From: Serendipita indica DSM 11827 | Lineage: Eukaryota > Basidiomycota > Agaricomycetes > Sebacinales > Serendipitaceae | Direction of reading: 5' to 3' | Assembly (NCBI GenBank): GCA_910890315.1 | Contig: CAJVGD010000005.1 | Location: 186,001-250,000, forward strand | Length of the DNA: 64,000 bases | Shown: one piece after another, positions 54,385-64,000 of the stretch | Layout: each line of letters opens with the position of its first letter | How positions within the stretch are numbered: position 1 is the stretch's first letter | Translations under genes and position numbers: made by a program | The notes under the pieces: generated by a model | Told to the model about the DNA's origin: nothing | Seen by the model: the letters and a program-made list of their open reading frames with translations, nothing else | The model's database searches: none

Positions 54385-54465
54385 ACATAGAGCGCGCATT
54401 TTCACAAGTCCCACCTTTGAACACTCAAGCACTAGGCCAGATGGCAGGCCCAAATGACTTAGCAT
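54385..54465 (-). promoter_or_regulatory. Outermost copy of the array upstream module, overlapping the next gene's start
   Basis: Matches the module before copy 2 (GCGCGCATT, CCTTTGAACACTCAA, GGCAGGC). It lies 450-530 bases before copy 5 and spans the first ATG (54372) region of the plus-strand gene, so that region may be a bidirectional promoter rather than coding. Confidence 0.4.
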
Positions 54466-55221
54466 ACGACGCACACTCTCCACAGTCCACCGGTTCCCCT
54501 GAACCACCATCTGGAGTTTTGACAGATGCGGAAGCAAAGCTGTGGGAACTCGTAATCGCAATTCATGGTGTGCAAACGCGGTTTAATCGACCCGTTGTCG
54601 TCAACGGCTCAGGCCCGAATGCGAATGCAAACTCGGGGATAAACGGTATTAACGGAAGTGCTGGAGGAGCAGGAGCGGGTTTCGGTGGAGTGAATGGATG
54701 GCTTCTGGAAATCAGCTCAATCTGGCCGAGCCAATGTACGTTTACGCGTCTTGTTTGTTTGATGACTGATGTACAAGATCCAAAGTCAAGCGATAGTACA
54801 AAAATGATGGAAGTAGACGATATCGCGGCAAGAGTGCCGACTATGATTCCACGGACAGGCCGTCGAGTAAGTCTGTATCATAAAGGCTCTTCCGATTGAC
54901 CATAGTCAGGGATCTGGATAACACACATCACCCTGGCCATGTACTCAAGGAGCGTATTGAGGCTGTATCGCTGGAAAACGCATTCCTGAACGGCAAAATA
55001 GCCGCAATCAGTGTACGCACCCTCTTTCTCGATGATTCCCGTCTTTGACCCCACCTCAGAGTTTTCGCGACCTATTGGGGGATGCTCTGGCGGATGCTTT
55101 TCCTGAGCTATCTGGGCTTCGAAGTCATCCGCCAGCTGGAGCAAATCGAGCGACCTCTGTACCAGCAACTGCACCGCATAACTCGTCTACACCGGTTATG
55201 ATTAAACAGGAAGAGCACTGA
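54441..55221 (+). CDS. Small uncharacterised protein with C-terminal coiled coil
   Basis: The frame is open from ATG 54372, but its first 23 codons overlap the array's upstream module, so ATG 54441 (MAGPNDLAYDAHSP) is preferred. Exons about 54441-54735, 54778-54866, 54906-55012, 55060-55221. Seen: GVLTDAEAKLWELVIAIHGV, an Asn/Gly-rich loop (NGSGPNANANSGINGINGSA), MMEVDDIAARVPTMIPRTGR, a helix HVLKERIEAVSLENAFLNGK, then FRDLLGDALADAFPELSGL and a Pro/Ala tail ending VMIKQEEH. The tail holds IKQE, which fits a sumoylation consensus. Exon 2 to 3 keeps frame only with a weak donor (GTCTGT at 54871). A second possible ending continues past 55221 (LPIGWEEMPESNDF). Family unknown; a nuclear protein is a guess. 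Confidence 0.45.
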
Positions 55222-55560
55222 TCTAGCTCTAGAGGCGCTCCCTATTGGCTGGGAGGAGATGCCAGAGTCAAACGATTTTGTGCGGATCACTATGACACGC
55301 AAAGGCGGTTAGAGGAACTGGGCCAAGTATCTTGCGCAATCCGGTTCCAATAGATGCAAAGGTAGAGGTCGGGATCATGCGGCTCTTCCATAACCTCGCT
55401 GGAGTCTACCAAAAGTAACTGTAGGTTTATGGTGTCTGAACCTATTTTCATGAGACCTGAACATATCCGTTGCATATCACTGGTGCCATTTACTGAATCA
55501 AACAGTCGATAAAATCGCACCATTGTTCTATTTTCCAAGAAAAGTGGGCTCCTGAGATGG
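55222..55560. other. Intergenic between convergent genes
   Basis: About 340 bases. Apart from the possible extra exon of the preceding gene up to ~55311, nothing is supported. Confidence 0.45.
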
Positions 55561-56340
55561 CTAGAGACCAGTAGAACCGAAGCCTCCGGCTCCTCGCAAC
55601 GTCTCTTCTAAATCCTAAAACGCTTGTCATGTGCGTGCTACACAATCAATATGTGGTACACACCTGGACCTCAACTACAGGAGGTGTCTCAATCTTTTCC
55701 AGAATTAACTGGGCGATACGATCTCCAATAGAGACTATTTCAAGGGATCAGCAGCTGCCGTTTCAGGTCGTCAGGACTCACTCTTGAACTCTTTCTCGCC
55801 ATGGTTGAACAAAAGGATGAATAGGGGGCCACGGTAGTCTGCATCTACGACACCTGCACCTGTAGCAATCATATGTTTCGAGGCTGATACATGGACAAGT
55901 GAGTCTCAACTGTAGATTAGATATATATATGGACGTACCGAGACCACTCCTCGGCGCTACTCGTCCATAGGTTCCTTCTGGAACGGCAAGGGAGATGTGG
56001 GTATTCACTAGTGCCTTCCCTCCCGCCGGAATAGTCGTATCTTCACCACTAGAGTCATTATATCAGGATGCAATTCTAGATCTTGTGACAACGGGACTGA
56101 CCTGTAAAGATCATATCCAGCAGCCAATGCTGAACCTCTTGTGGGCAATCGTGCGTTCTCGTTGAGCCTTTTGATCAACAGTGATCTACTTGGGACGCTC
56201 TTGGGATCCGCCGTCTTGACTGTATCCGCTACAGCACTCGATACGGCTATCGCTTCGACGGTGGGCTGATCAGACGTGTTGAGCACTTTCGACGGTCGCT
56301 GCTCAGGATGTGGCGACGCCGGACGCTTGAGATCAGACAT
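55561..56340 (-). CDS. DUT1: Deoxyuridine 5'-triphosphate nucleotidohydrolase (dUTPase)
   Basis: Exons (minus) 56340-56102, 56048-55939, 55883-55782, 55734-55664, 55614-55561 sum to 191 residues. All five trimeric dUTPase motifs are present: [10 protein letters not shown] (1), RVAPRSGLA (2), [13 protein letters not shown] with the catalytic Asp and Tyr (3), GDRIAQLIL (4) and the Gly-rich C-terminal arm [10 protein letters not shown] (5). The enzyme hydrolyses dUTP to dUMP and pyrophosphate, keeping uracil out of DNA. Residues 1-60 are Pro/Ser-rich with [14 protein letters not shown], perhaps a nuclear signal. Upstream in-frame Met codons exist, but MSDLKRP is the natural start. Confidence 0.96.
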
Positions 56341-56547
56341 ATTTATTTTAACGAGTTGATCGGTCTTTGTGATTGAATATCGACTTGTCAGAGAAAATTG
56401 AGGGAAGAGGCGCGGTGCAACGAGTGAGCCGCGTTGTTTGCTCGACGCGTCGCTCCCAACCACGACTTTGCATTCTCGCGGTTGGCCCCCATTTTATGAA
56501 CTAGCAACTAATATCGGCGCATTCAAGTTTATACGCGCGTTTCTTCA
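56341..56547. promoter_or_regulatory. Divergent promoter between dUTPase and a nuclear-type gene
   Basis: 207 bases between two opposite ATGs. It contains GACGCGTCG (56445-56453) with the core ACGCGT (56446-56451), the MluI cell-cycle box bound by MBF in fungi. That would suit the S-phase gene DUT1. The functional reading is inference. Confidence 0.5.
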
Positions 56548-58595
56548 ATGGAACAAAAAGGGAGAAAGGGTCGGCACAGCACTGGTGGAGATTCGAGATC
56601 TGTCAAAGATAAAGCCCGGTCGTCCAGCAGTCAAATATCTAGTACTCTGTACCAGCCGTCTCTTTTACGCTTCACGGGACCAGGAGCCTTGTCGAAATCA
56701 AATAGCCGCACTCTACCGGAGCGTGTTTCTCAAGAAGCAGGTCCCGAACATCAAAAAATGACGCACAGAGCGTATCAGAGTGATGTTAAAAGAGCTAGCT
56801 CCAGTCCCACCCCAGACCTCATTGCGGACGAAAACAAGGCAACGTCGAACAAAGATGGAAGCATCAATCCTTCCAAAAAGCGCAAAGAGCGAGAATGGGA
56901 CGCGTTCTCCAACAACTCCCGACCGCTGCCGCTCAAGAGTCGAGTATCTGCAACCCCCGACAATGAGGATTCTCGACATTTTTCTACTCCTCGACGATCA
57001 AAGCAGGTTGACAGGAGTCAATTTCAACCTCTTTTCGACGAGAACGCGGAATCTATTCCATGGAACCTCTCACCAATCCTCTCACCATGTAACCCCAAAG
57101 CAGGGGTGGAGGAAACTAGGGGCCTCACTTATCACAATGGCGGCCGACATCCGTTACAGGAGAACCTTCCATCGAATTCACCTGAGCGGGAACTGCCGCC
57201 GTCTAGGTAATATCGAGACTGTTGTCACCTCTGACCTGACACTTTTGGTAGCCCTAGTCTTCCTGTTCCGAACCGCCTTCTCATGAAGCGTAGACAGCGA
57301 GTGACGGACACTGGCATGGGAAATCATGCGAGACTACTCGAGGAACGAGCGCCAGAAGTGTACGCCATATATGATGTATATTAACACCACTCTAATACCT
57401 AGCTAGTGTGACTGCAGGTCCTTCGAAAGGGCGTCTGATTCGTCGCCCGGGTCGATATTCCCTTCCTCACATGGTGACGAAGCCGGTCTCAGGACCATCA
57501 TCGCCTAGCTCTCCAGAGTCGGTCAAAAATGATGCCACCCCCCACAAATATCAGCAAGAAGATGTCGCGTGTATCCCTTGGATGACTCCTGCTTCGACCA
57601 AGTCACCAGAGATTCCCTCGTCACAACAGATGGAAAACCCAGACTTTTTCTCCCCTTTCACCGCATCTCAACCTCTTTTGAATCTGGACGCTTCTCAAAA
57701 CGACCTGCACGAGGAGTTGACTGGAGCTCCTGTTCATCCACCGGCCAGCTCTCTCCCTGGAGGTACTCCACTCAGCCAGGTGTCGGTGACAAGCTCAGTA
57801 ACCGAGGACTATGAAGAAAGGCCGACATTTCGCCGAAAACATCCGGATGCAACGAATACGCCTGCCGACCCCAACGCTACGCTCGTCGGCCCAACTCCAC
57901 TCCAGATGGGACATGTGACACCTCTACGCCTGCCCAATACCTCAACCTCGAGAAAAGGGATATACTCACGCTCTTCGGACACTTTTGTCCCTGATAGCAT
58001 TCCTCTCAATGGAGATGTGGATGACGTTTCTTCCCTGGTCAACGCTGTCAAAGACATGTCGCCCTACAAACGCAAACTGACTTCGACATCGAAGAGCGCA
58101 ACAAGAGTTGCCCGCAGGGGTCAAGACCTCATTGAGTTGGACGACAGCGAAAACGAAACGCCTACCCACTCGCCAGCACAAAAGCACCCGGGAGACCCAG
58201 AAGATGTGAAGTCAATCCTTGACGACGACGAAGAGGAGTGGAGAAGAAAGTATTCTCCCTCTAAATTTGAGTCGCAGCTTCCCGAGGAAGAGGAGCTGCC
58301 GTACATGTCCTTGCCACACGGCTGGGACTCATTCGAGACCCCGACGAAGGATTGGAAGGCGACGAAGATAACTGACGAAAGTCCAGAAAATCCCCTCGTC
58401 CCAAGGTTATCTCACGACTTGATTACCAGGCTCTTAAATGGCGGTTCCCCTTTTCGCGGTAGAACAGGTGACCATCCTGATGATAGTCAGAGTATACCAG
58501 AAGTGCTCAAACGGTTCGAGGCCCAGCCCTCTCCGTACAAGGGGATGTTCAGTGGTCGAAGTACTGTGTCGAGCTCGTCTGAGGAAGAATCCTGA
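56548..58595 (+). CDS. Uncharacterised disordered, probably nuclear protein (651 aa)
   Basis: Exons 56548-57206, 57252-57359, 57407-58595 join in frame. The protein is Ser/Pro/Asp-rich with few hydrophobic stretches. Basic clusters such as NPSKKRKEREWD and KRRQRV suggest nuclear import. Several SP/TP sites occur, and acidic runs (SILDDDEEEWRRKY, LPEEEELPYM) lie near the C-terminus. Short structured-looking pieces: VSSLVNAVKDMSPYKRK, LSHDLITRLLNGGSPF, IPEVLKRFEAQPSPYKGMFS. No domain is recognised. It shares the dUTPase promoter, so S-phase expression is possible. Its stop lies 84 bases from the convergent lipase gene. Confidence 0.72.
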
Positions 58596-58679
58596 TCGAG
58601 CCGCTCGTATAACAACCGGTTGTATATTTGTATCTATATTTGGTATGATGACGGCATTAATTCGTGCAATATACTTTGA

Positions 58680-61587
58680 TTACAGGAACTCGTGCAGCAT
58701 TCGGTCGTAGTTATGTGGCATATGAGAACTGTCAATGTATCAGCACAAACATAAATGAAACAATATAAGACATACGTCAGCATATCCCTCGCGAAGACGA
58801 CCTGGTCAAACACCATTTCCACCTTGTCAACTTTGAAAAGTCGCAGCTTTGTCTGTGCAACGGTGGCATTGGCCGCAGACGATGGCAAGGCAGTTGCATC
58901 AATATCGTTCTCGTGAATCGCCCAAAACACATTTCCAGCTGGGTATAGATCCGCCATGTGCATATTCGCTTCTAATGTCTTGCGTAATGACAGTAACTGT
59001 GCCATGTGTAAGCTCAGAAACGAGAAAGCTTATAGCTCGCCAGAATAAATTACTTACAAAGTCTTTCTCTTCCTCCCTCTTTCGCTGCTTCTTTCCCCCT
59101 TTGCCCCACCATCCGAGTCCAGTGCTAACTTCCAAGCCCCAGCTTCTTTTGATAATATTTGAGCAGCTTTCTTCGTCTTTTCCGTCACTTAGCCACCAGC
59201 AGGCACGGCTGAGGTCTCTGATGGAGCCAAGAGATAGGCGCGAGACGACGTCGTGCGAGTAAACAAACGAAGTGATCATTGGCGCTGCGAGTCGAGAAAG
59301 TTCCGCGGAGGTGAAGCACCTGGACCACAGATCAGCTCCATCGGATTACTAGAGGTAAACATACGGAGGTGCGATGCAGTACGCGGATACTTTGCGACCA
59401 ACAGGTAGTCCACTTGCTGGTATCGTCATGCACGTCGTTGGGTCAGCCCACATCTATGGCAGCGTCAGTACCACCAATCCGTGAGCAAAAGAGCAGCCAC
59501 ACCAAAGCAAGCAATCCGGCAACCCCAGCACCGAGACTATGCCCACTCATAACAAGTTCTAACAATGTGAGTGGCTGAATGAATTTCTGGAATTGTTTAC
59601 GCACCATAGCCCCGATTCGCCCTTAGAGCCTTCTTGATGGCGGTATGAACTGGCTTGCCGTGGGCCCCCATCACTTGAGCCATCCTGAGCATGCCCCCGT
59701 GCACCGTGAATGGCGATCTCATGGAGGCCGTGCTCGCCACCCGAATGCGCTTCGCAGTCCGTGGTGTGAAATCAACGGGCTCACAGGTAAGATCCTCGTC
59801 AAATGTAAGGGTCACTGCGTATGACACACACTTCTCACGTACCACGGCAAGTTCGTTAAGACTCATCGTTCCACGCAGAACTAGGACAACTTGTCTTCGC
59901 GCATGATCAGTGAGCACCCAAAAGCGGGGCATCTTCTCAATAGCCCCGATTGTCGCATTCATTTTCATATCTGCGCGAAAGTGTCACTCAAGTCCTTCGC
60001 GGGTGGTAGAACAATACCTCTATCAAGCTCCTTTTTGGCTTCCCTGGCGCCTTCCTTGATCTCCTCTGCAGCAATGGCAGCAGCAGCAAAGCCTTCGAAA
60101 ATCTCTCTATCCCGTTGACCGGTAAGGAGTTCCCACCATGACGGTACATTTGTAGTTTGCGCTCCTTCTCTATGAGATTCGCTTCTGGTGGGAGATGAAG
60201 CGGTCGACGAAGTGCGCACGGAGGACTCAAAAGAATTGAGATCAGGGGTCGATACAGCGGGAAAGGGGACACCCGCGCCGCGCACTCCAGTACTATTTGG
60301 ATATGGCTCTCCATTTGGCACTCCGCGGTTAAGGTCGAGAGTTGAGGATCTAACGTGAGAACTGCCCCATGCTGGATGCCGAGACACAGAGGCTGCGAGA
60401 CTTCTCGTATGATGTAGCGTTGATGGGCGTTGAGAAACCTCTTCTGCCTCTGCGTCATTGACAAGTTGGACGAGGACGGTTTCTTCCATAGCCAGTGCTT
60501 CTTCGGCAATCTGCGCGCCAGTGGTCGTTGCAACAGGTGGAATCACAGGATCCTTTGGCGCCGCTTCTCCTCCAGGATACGGAATGCCGAAGAAGAGTAG
60601 GGAAGTGCCTCCGTATGAACCAAGAACAAGTTTGGATAGTCGTCTGAGATTCAGGCGAATATCTCCCAATTTAGGAGCTTGTATCGAAGGTTCATCGATA
60701 GCTAAAACACGTTAGATCAAAGCAGATACGTAGTCGACAACTACCTTCGCTCTGAGCGTAAGCCCCAATGTCCCACTTCTCTCCGATTTCTGCACTGATG
60801 ACCTGCCCTCTTTGCTCGGGAAGCATCAGGTCTTCGTGTACACAGATCCTAGACCCTCGCGCTAAGATACTTGCAGTGCGACTTCGATAGGAAAACGAGT
60901 TGTAGAAACCTCTTCGCTCGTCCTCGTTCATGTCCTTGGGTGGAACAGGTGGTGGTGTGACTTCGGTCCATTCCTCATTGCCAATCTCTCGCATATTGTC
61001 TCGCCATCGACTCTCGTGCCAACCCCTCGTGGCACATTGCAATGCCGCCCATGCAATGAGTGCTTTTCCTATTTGTATAACACCATACTTGTCCTTATCA
61101 GCAGGAAGCCTTTCTTTGAGAACAGGGTCGTTCCACTCTCTCTTGACAAGCGTGACAAACTCTGCTAATGAGAAGGACGCCTCGTGGCTGCCGAGCATCG
61201 AGGTGAGGACGTCGACGGACGATGAAGCAATGGTGAGGGAAGTGGAGGTGATTGCTTGTCCAATATCTAGAGGTAGAAGCGCTGCCTGCTCTATGAGGTT
61301 CAGCGACGAGGTTACTGCAGAGGCCAGGACGATGCCGGCACCAAGAGGCGCTGGCGTCAAAGGAGACAAGAGTGATGATCCAACAGTGAGGACGGTGGAT
61401 GTGACTCCACGTGCAATTCCAAACTATCAGAGTGTCATATGAGCTTGCTCGTGGTCTTCAAAGAAGTACTTACCCCGATTTGCGTTCCTTTTCGTGCTGT
61501 ATAGAAGCCAAAGGAAGTAGCAACACTAGCGGCGCTAATTCCACGTCGTGTCCAGACCTCCCAGACGCTCTTTGGTTCACCACTCAT
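58680..61587 (-). CDS. sn-1-specific diacylglycerol lipase-like (lipase class 3)
   Basis: Nine exons (minus) 61587-61474, 61423-60745, 60701-60018, 59970-59605, 59558-59504, 59454-59365, 59319-59058, 58996-58776, 58728-58680 add up to exactly 839 residues. The start MSGEPKSVWEVWTRRGISAA is typical for these fungal proteins, followed by hydrophobic membrane-association segments. The lipase core has RQVVLVLRGTMSLNE, the beta5-Ser region VHGGMLRMAQ, the nucleophile elbow LVMSGHSLGAGVAGLLAL (GxSxG), ADPTTCMTIPASGLPVGRKV and AYCIAPPCF. The catalytic Asp is probably in FVYSHDVVSRLSLGS. A His-rich end (SHMPHNYDRMLHEFL) completes it. Such enzymes cleave diacylglycerol at sn-1, usually at membranes. 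The stretch of residues about 290-480 is Ser-rich and may be regulatory. Confidence 0.9.
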
Positions 61588-62215
61588 CGCTACAAGTCGC
61601 AGTCAAAGCCCAAAGGGAATAAGGATAGACAGTAGTGGGGTCGCAGCTATTCCTTGAATAATTAAAGACGGTATACGTGTCCTCCAGAATTGCCGAAAGG
61701 TTAGATGTGGCGAGGTCTAAGGTGTTTTGCTACCAATCACATGTTACCCGGGGACAGTGATTGGACTAGAACGTACCAACCGGAAGAACACTCTAGTTAA
61801 CCTCTTCCGTTGACATATAAGCAGTTCGGCTACAGAGATCAGGATGACCCATCTGAACACTTGAGTGGGAGAACAACTGAATGGCCCAGGTCATTCACCT
61901 TTTTAAGATGCTGCTTCAAACAAGTCTGAATGAAAGGAGAAGTGTCAAGTCCCGACTTGGGCTGCCTATGGGTAATCGCTCGTCGGGAGTAAACTGCAAA
62001 TCAACCTTGCTCCCGACCGCTGCCAGAAATCTTGGGCGCCGAGCAACAGAGACGATAACGAGTGCTCAAAATTAGCAAGATTTCATAGTCACAGAGTGAA
62101 AAGACTCTCCATTATCATTTCGCCGGATCGACCTAGCTCCGGCACAGAGCAAGAACCGTCATCTTATAATTTTCCAAGAAGACACACTCTATTTTTATTC
62201 ATAACTATACTCGGG
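61588..62215. other. Intergenic between divergent genes, no gene seen
   Basis: About 630 bases; promoters of the lipase and the peptidase. No supported frame. Confidence 0.5.
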
Positions 62216-64000
62216 ATGCTTTCTCGAGTAACGAAAACATCTTATACGGCGCGACGTCAGTATACTCGGCCAAGCGTATGATGTCTTATTCATAGTCGAT
62301 AGTTTGCCGCACATATGCATCAATGTACCCACATGAGTTCGCTCAACCACATCCAACCTCTCATCCACATATGTTCAGTTCCTCTGAGGAGATAACGCCA
62401 GGTAAGAAGCAGACAAACAAGTAATGATGAATGCTCATCATTTCAAGGAATCACAAAGGAAGAGTATCATCAACGGCGGAAACGACTTATAGATTCAATT
62501 CCTGATTCAAGTCTCGTCATTCTTCGCGCAGCCAGTGTCAAGTACATGTCAAAGAATATCTTGTTCGTACACCCTAGGCTTGGAACGCAACGTCTAACTA
62601 TTATTTTAGCTACCGCTTTCGCCAGGCCTCCGACTTCTGGTATCTCACCGGATTCGAAGAGCCCGATGCAACAGTCGTCTTGCGTGCGCTCCACATTCAT
62701 GTCTGCGACAGATTCTGACTCTTTTCCTGCAGAAAAGGATAAATCCTCTCGGGGTTACCGCATGACGTTCTTCTGCGCAGAAAAACTCCGAAAAAGGAAC
62801 TTTGGGAAGGACCTGTCGCCGGTTTGAACGGAGCAAAGAATTTCTTTGACGCTGACAAGGTATATTATTCGATTACTGAAAAAAGCAGACAGGATTGAGA
62901 TCATGACAGGCATACACAATCGACAAACTACCCTCCAAACTAGCGCCAATGGTGTCTGCTTCGAACTATATCTATGCTGATCTTACATCACTTTCTCGCT
63001 ACAAACGATTACCTCCTACCAACGTGCGGTCGTGGTTCAACCCAGGCACAAATCTCTATCCACAGTCGAATACTCAGGGTAACGACGTAGATAGCATACT
63101 ACACGCCAACGGAGTCGAGAAATGCAGGGATCTGGGTAAGCATGTAGCAAAATTCCGATTGGTTAAAAGCCCGGCGGAGCAACGTCTCATGAAAGGTGCT
63201 GCACTGAGAAGCGCAAGAGCCCATGCAATGGTGTGTTGTCTCTGTCAAAATCGTTTGAAATCTTACTCCTTCTCTAGACGATGCAATTTGCGCGCCCAGG
63301 TCTTTCCGAGGCGGATCTAGAGGCTCACTTTCAATATATCTGCGCGGTATCCTTTGACGCAAAGGATGGGCTTGGGACGAACGGATGTCAGCGTCCCGCC
63401 TATGTACCCGTCGTAGCTTCTGGGTGGGTTCATATCTTGCATGGAGACGAAAATCAATGAGGATGTTGCAGGCGCAACGCGCTTACTATCCACCATACCA
63501 CAAATAACCAAGCCATCCAAAATGGTGAACTTGTACTCATTGACGCTGGTGGAGAATGGAAGTCAGTGATCCGGGAAGCGTCGTGGCATGTGGTTGACCC
63601 TTTTTAGTGGATATGCATCGGACATTACGCGCACGTTTCCTGTATCAGGAACGTTTACGCCAGCGCAAAGGGCCCTCTACCAGGCTGTTCTCAACGTCCA
63701 GAAACAATGCGTCTCGCTCCTCTGCACCGGTTCAACTGCACCTTCTGCATCAGATGCTTTATCTGGTATGTTTCCCTCGCAACTCGGATTCCTACGAAGC
63801 TAAGAGTCACGCAGGAGGGCAAGAGGCTAGGGTATCATTATCGGCGCTCCACCGGCTCTCCATCCGACTACTCACTGAAGAGCTAGTAAAGATTGGATTC
63901 AGCTTTAGCAGCTTTGGTCGCGAAGTTGAAGATATCCTGTACCCTCATCTTGTCGGTCACGGTGTGGGTATTGACTTGCACGAGTCGACGGGCATGAGTA
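62216..64000 (+). CDS. ICP55: Mitochondrial intermediate cleaving peptidase ICP55 / aminopeptidase P-like, 3' end outside window
   Basis: ATG 62216 begins a basic presequence (MLSRVTKTSYTARRQYTRPS) and splices to FAQPHPTSHPHMFSSSEEIT. Exons: 62216-62275, 62338-62401, 62448-62562, 62610-62683, 62733-62859, 62910-63230, 63278-63423, 63472-63561, 63608-63765, 63815->64000. Family blocks: GITKEEYHQRRKRLIDSIPD, YRFRQASDFWYLTGFEEPDA, KELWEGPVAGLNGAKNFFDA, then the pita-bread fold with metal ligands in LVLIDAGGEWNGYASDITRT and HLVGHGVGIDLHE. ICP55 removes one residue after MPP cleavage of mitochondrial precursors. In exon 5, between MTFFCA and RKTPKKELWEG, one base is lacking (62777-62785, GCAGAAAAACT; GCAAGAAAAACT expected). 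The last metal ligands lie past the edge. Confidence 0.9.

Noticed and set aside
1-64000. CRISPR arrays, transposons, LTR or other virus-like elements
   Set aside because: No regularly spaced short repeats, no terminal repeats with transposase, integrase or reverse-transcriptase-like frames were found by eye.

Overview
The window looks like nuclear DNA of a basidiomycete, most likely an Agaricomycete close to Rhizoctonia/Ceratobasidium. The signs are dense genes on both strands, GT-AG introns mostly 44-55 nt long, very small exons (11-22 nt), a NACHT-WD40 (STAND) gene relic, a Zn(II)2Cys6 regulator, and a family of F-box-like proteins of the kind expanded in Rhizoctonia. The species is an inference; no rRNA or mitochondrial marker is present. 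I saw no CRISPR array, convincing tRNA, transposon or virus-like element.

Layout. 1-3.1 kb: 3' part of a kinesin-3 gene ending in a PH domain. 3.9-6.3 kb: F-box/LRR-like gene. 6.8-10.6 kb: FAD monooxygenase and a GT32 (OCH1-like) glycosyltransferase. 11.5-13.2 kb (minus): protein with a divergent homeodomain-like segment. 14.3-18.0 kb: SPT4, a PCL-type cyclin and IMP3. 18.2-23.9 kb: Zn(II)2Cys6 factor plus a decayed, internally deleted tandem copy. 24.3-27.7 kb: two full-length members of a family with an interrupted F-box. 28.7-31.9 kb (minus): NACHT-WD40 relic lacking its ATP-binding core. 32.4-38.7 kb: two membrane proteins, an ankyrin-like gene and ARL2. 38.9-41.5 kb: APC-type amino-acid permease. 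41.8-44.4 kb (minus): UV-damage endonuclease. 45.2-54.0 kb (minus): five tandem copies of the interrupted F-box family, recombined with each other. 54.4-64 kb: a small unknown gene, dUTPase, an unknown nuclear-type protein, an sn-1 diacylglycerol-lipase-like protein, and an ICP55/aminopeptidase-P gene running off the edge.

Housekeeping genes (SPT4, IMP3, ARL2, DUT, ICP55, kinesin) alternate with fast-evolving accessory blocks (F-box family, Zn cluster pair, NACHT relic). UVDE and dUTPase both protect DNA but are separated by the F-box array, so no cluster is implied.

Two window-wide observations matter most. First, the minus-strand F-box array is a mosaic: a ~2.2 kb block, starting inside one gene and ending inside the next, is repeated 3,688 bp further on, and one gene joins halves that match two different neighbours. 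Second, six genes each need exactly one extra base, mostly in a short homopolymer, to read through. That suggests residual one-base deletions in the assembly as much as real mutations.
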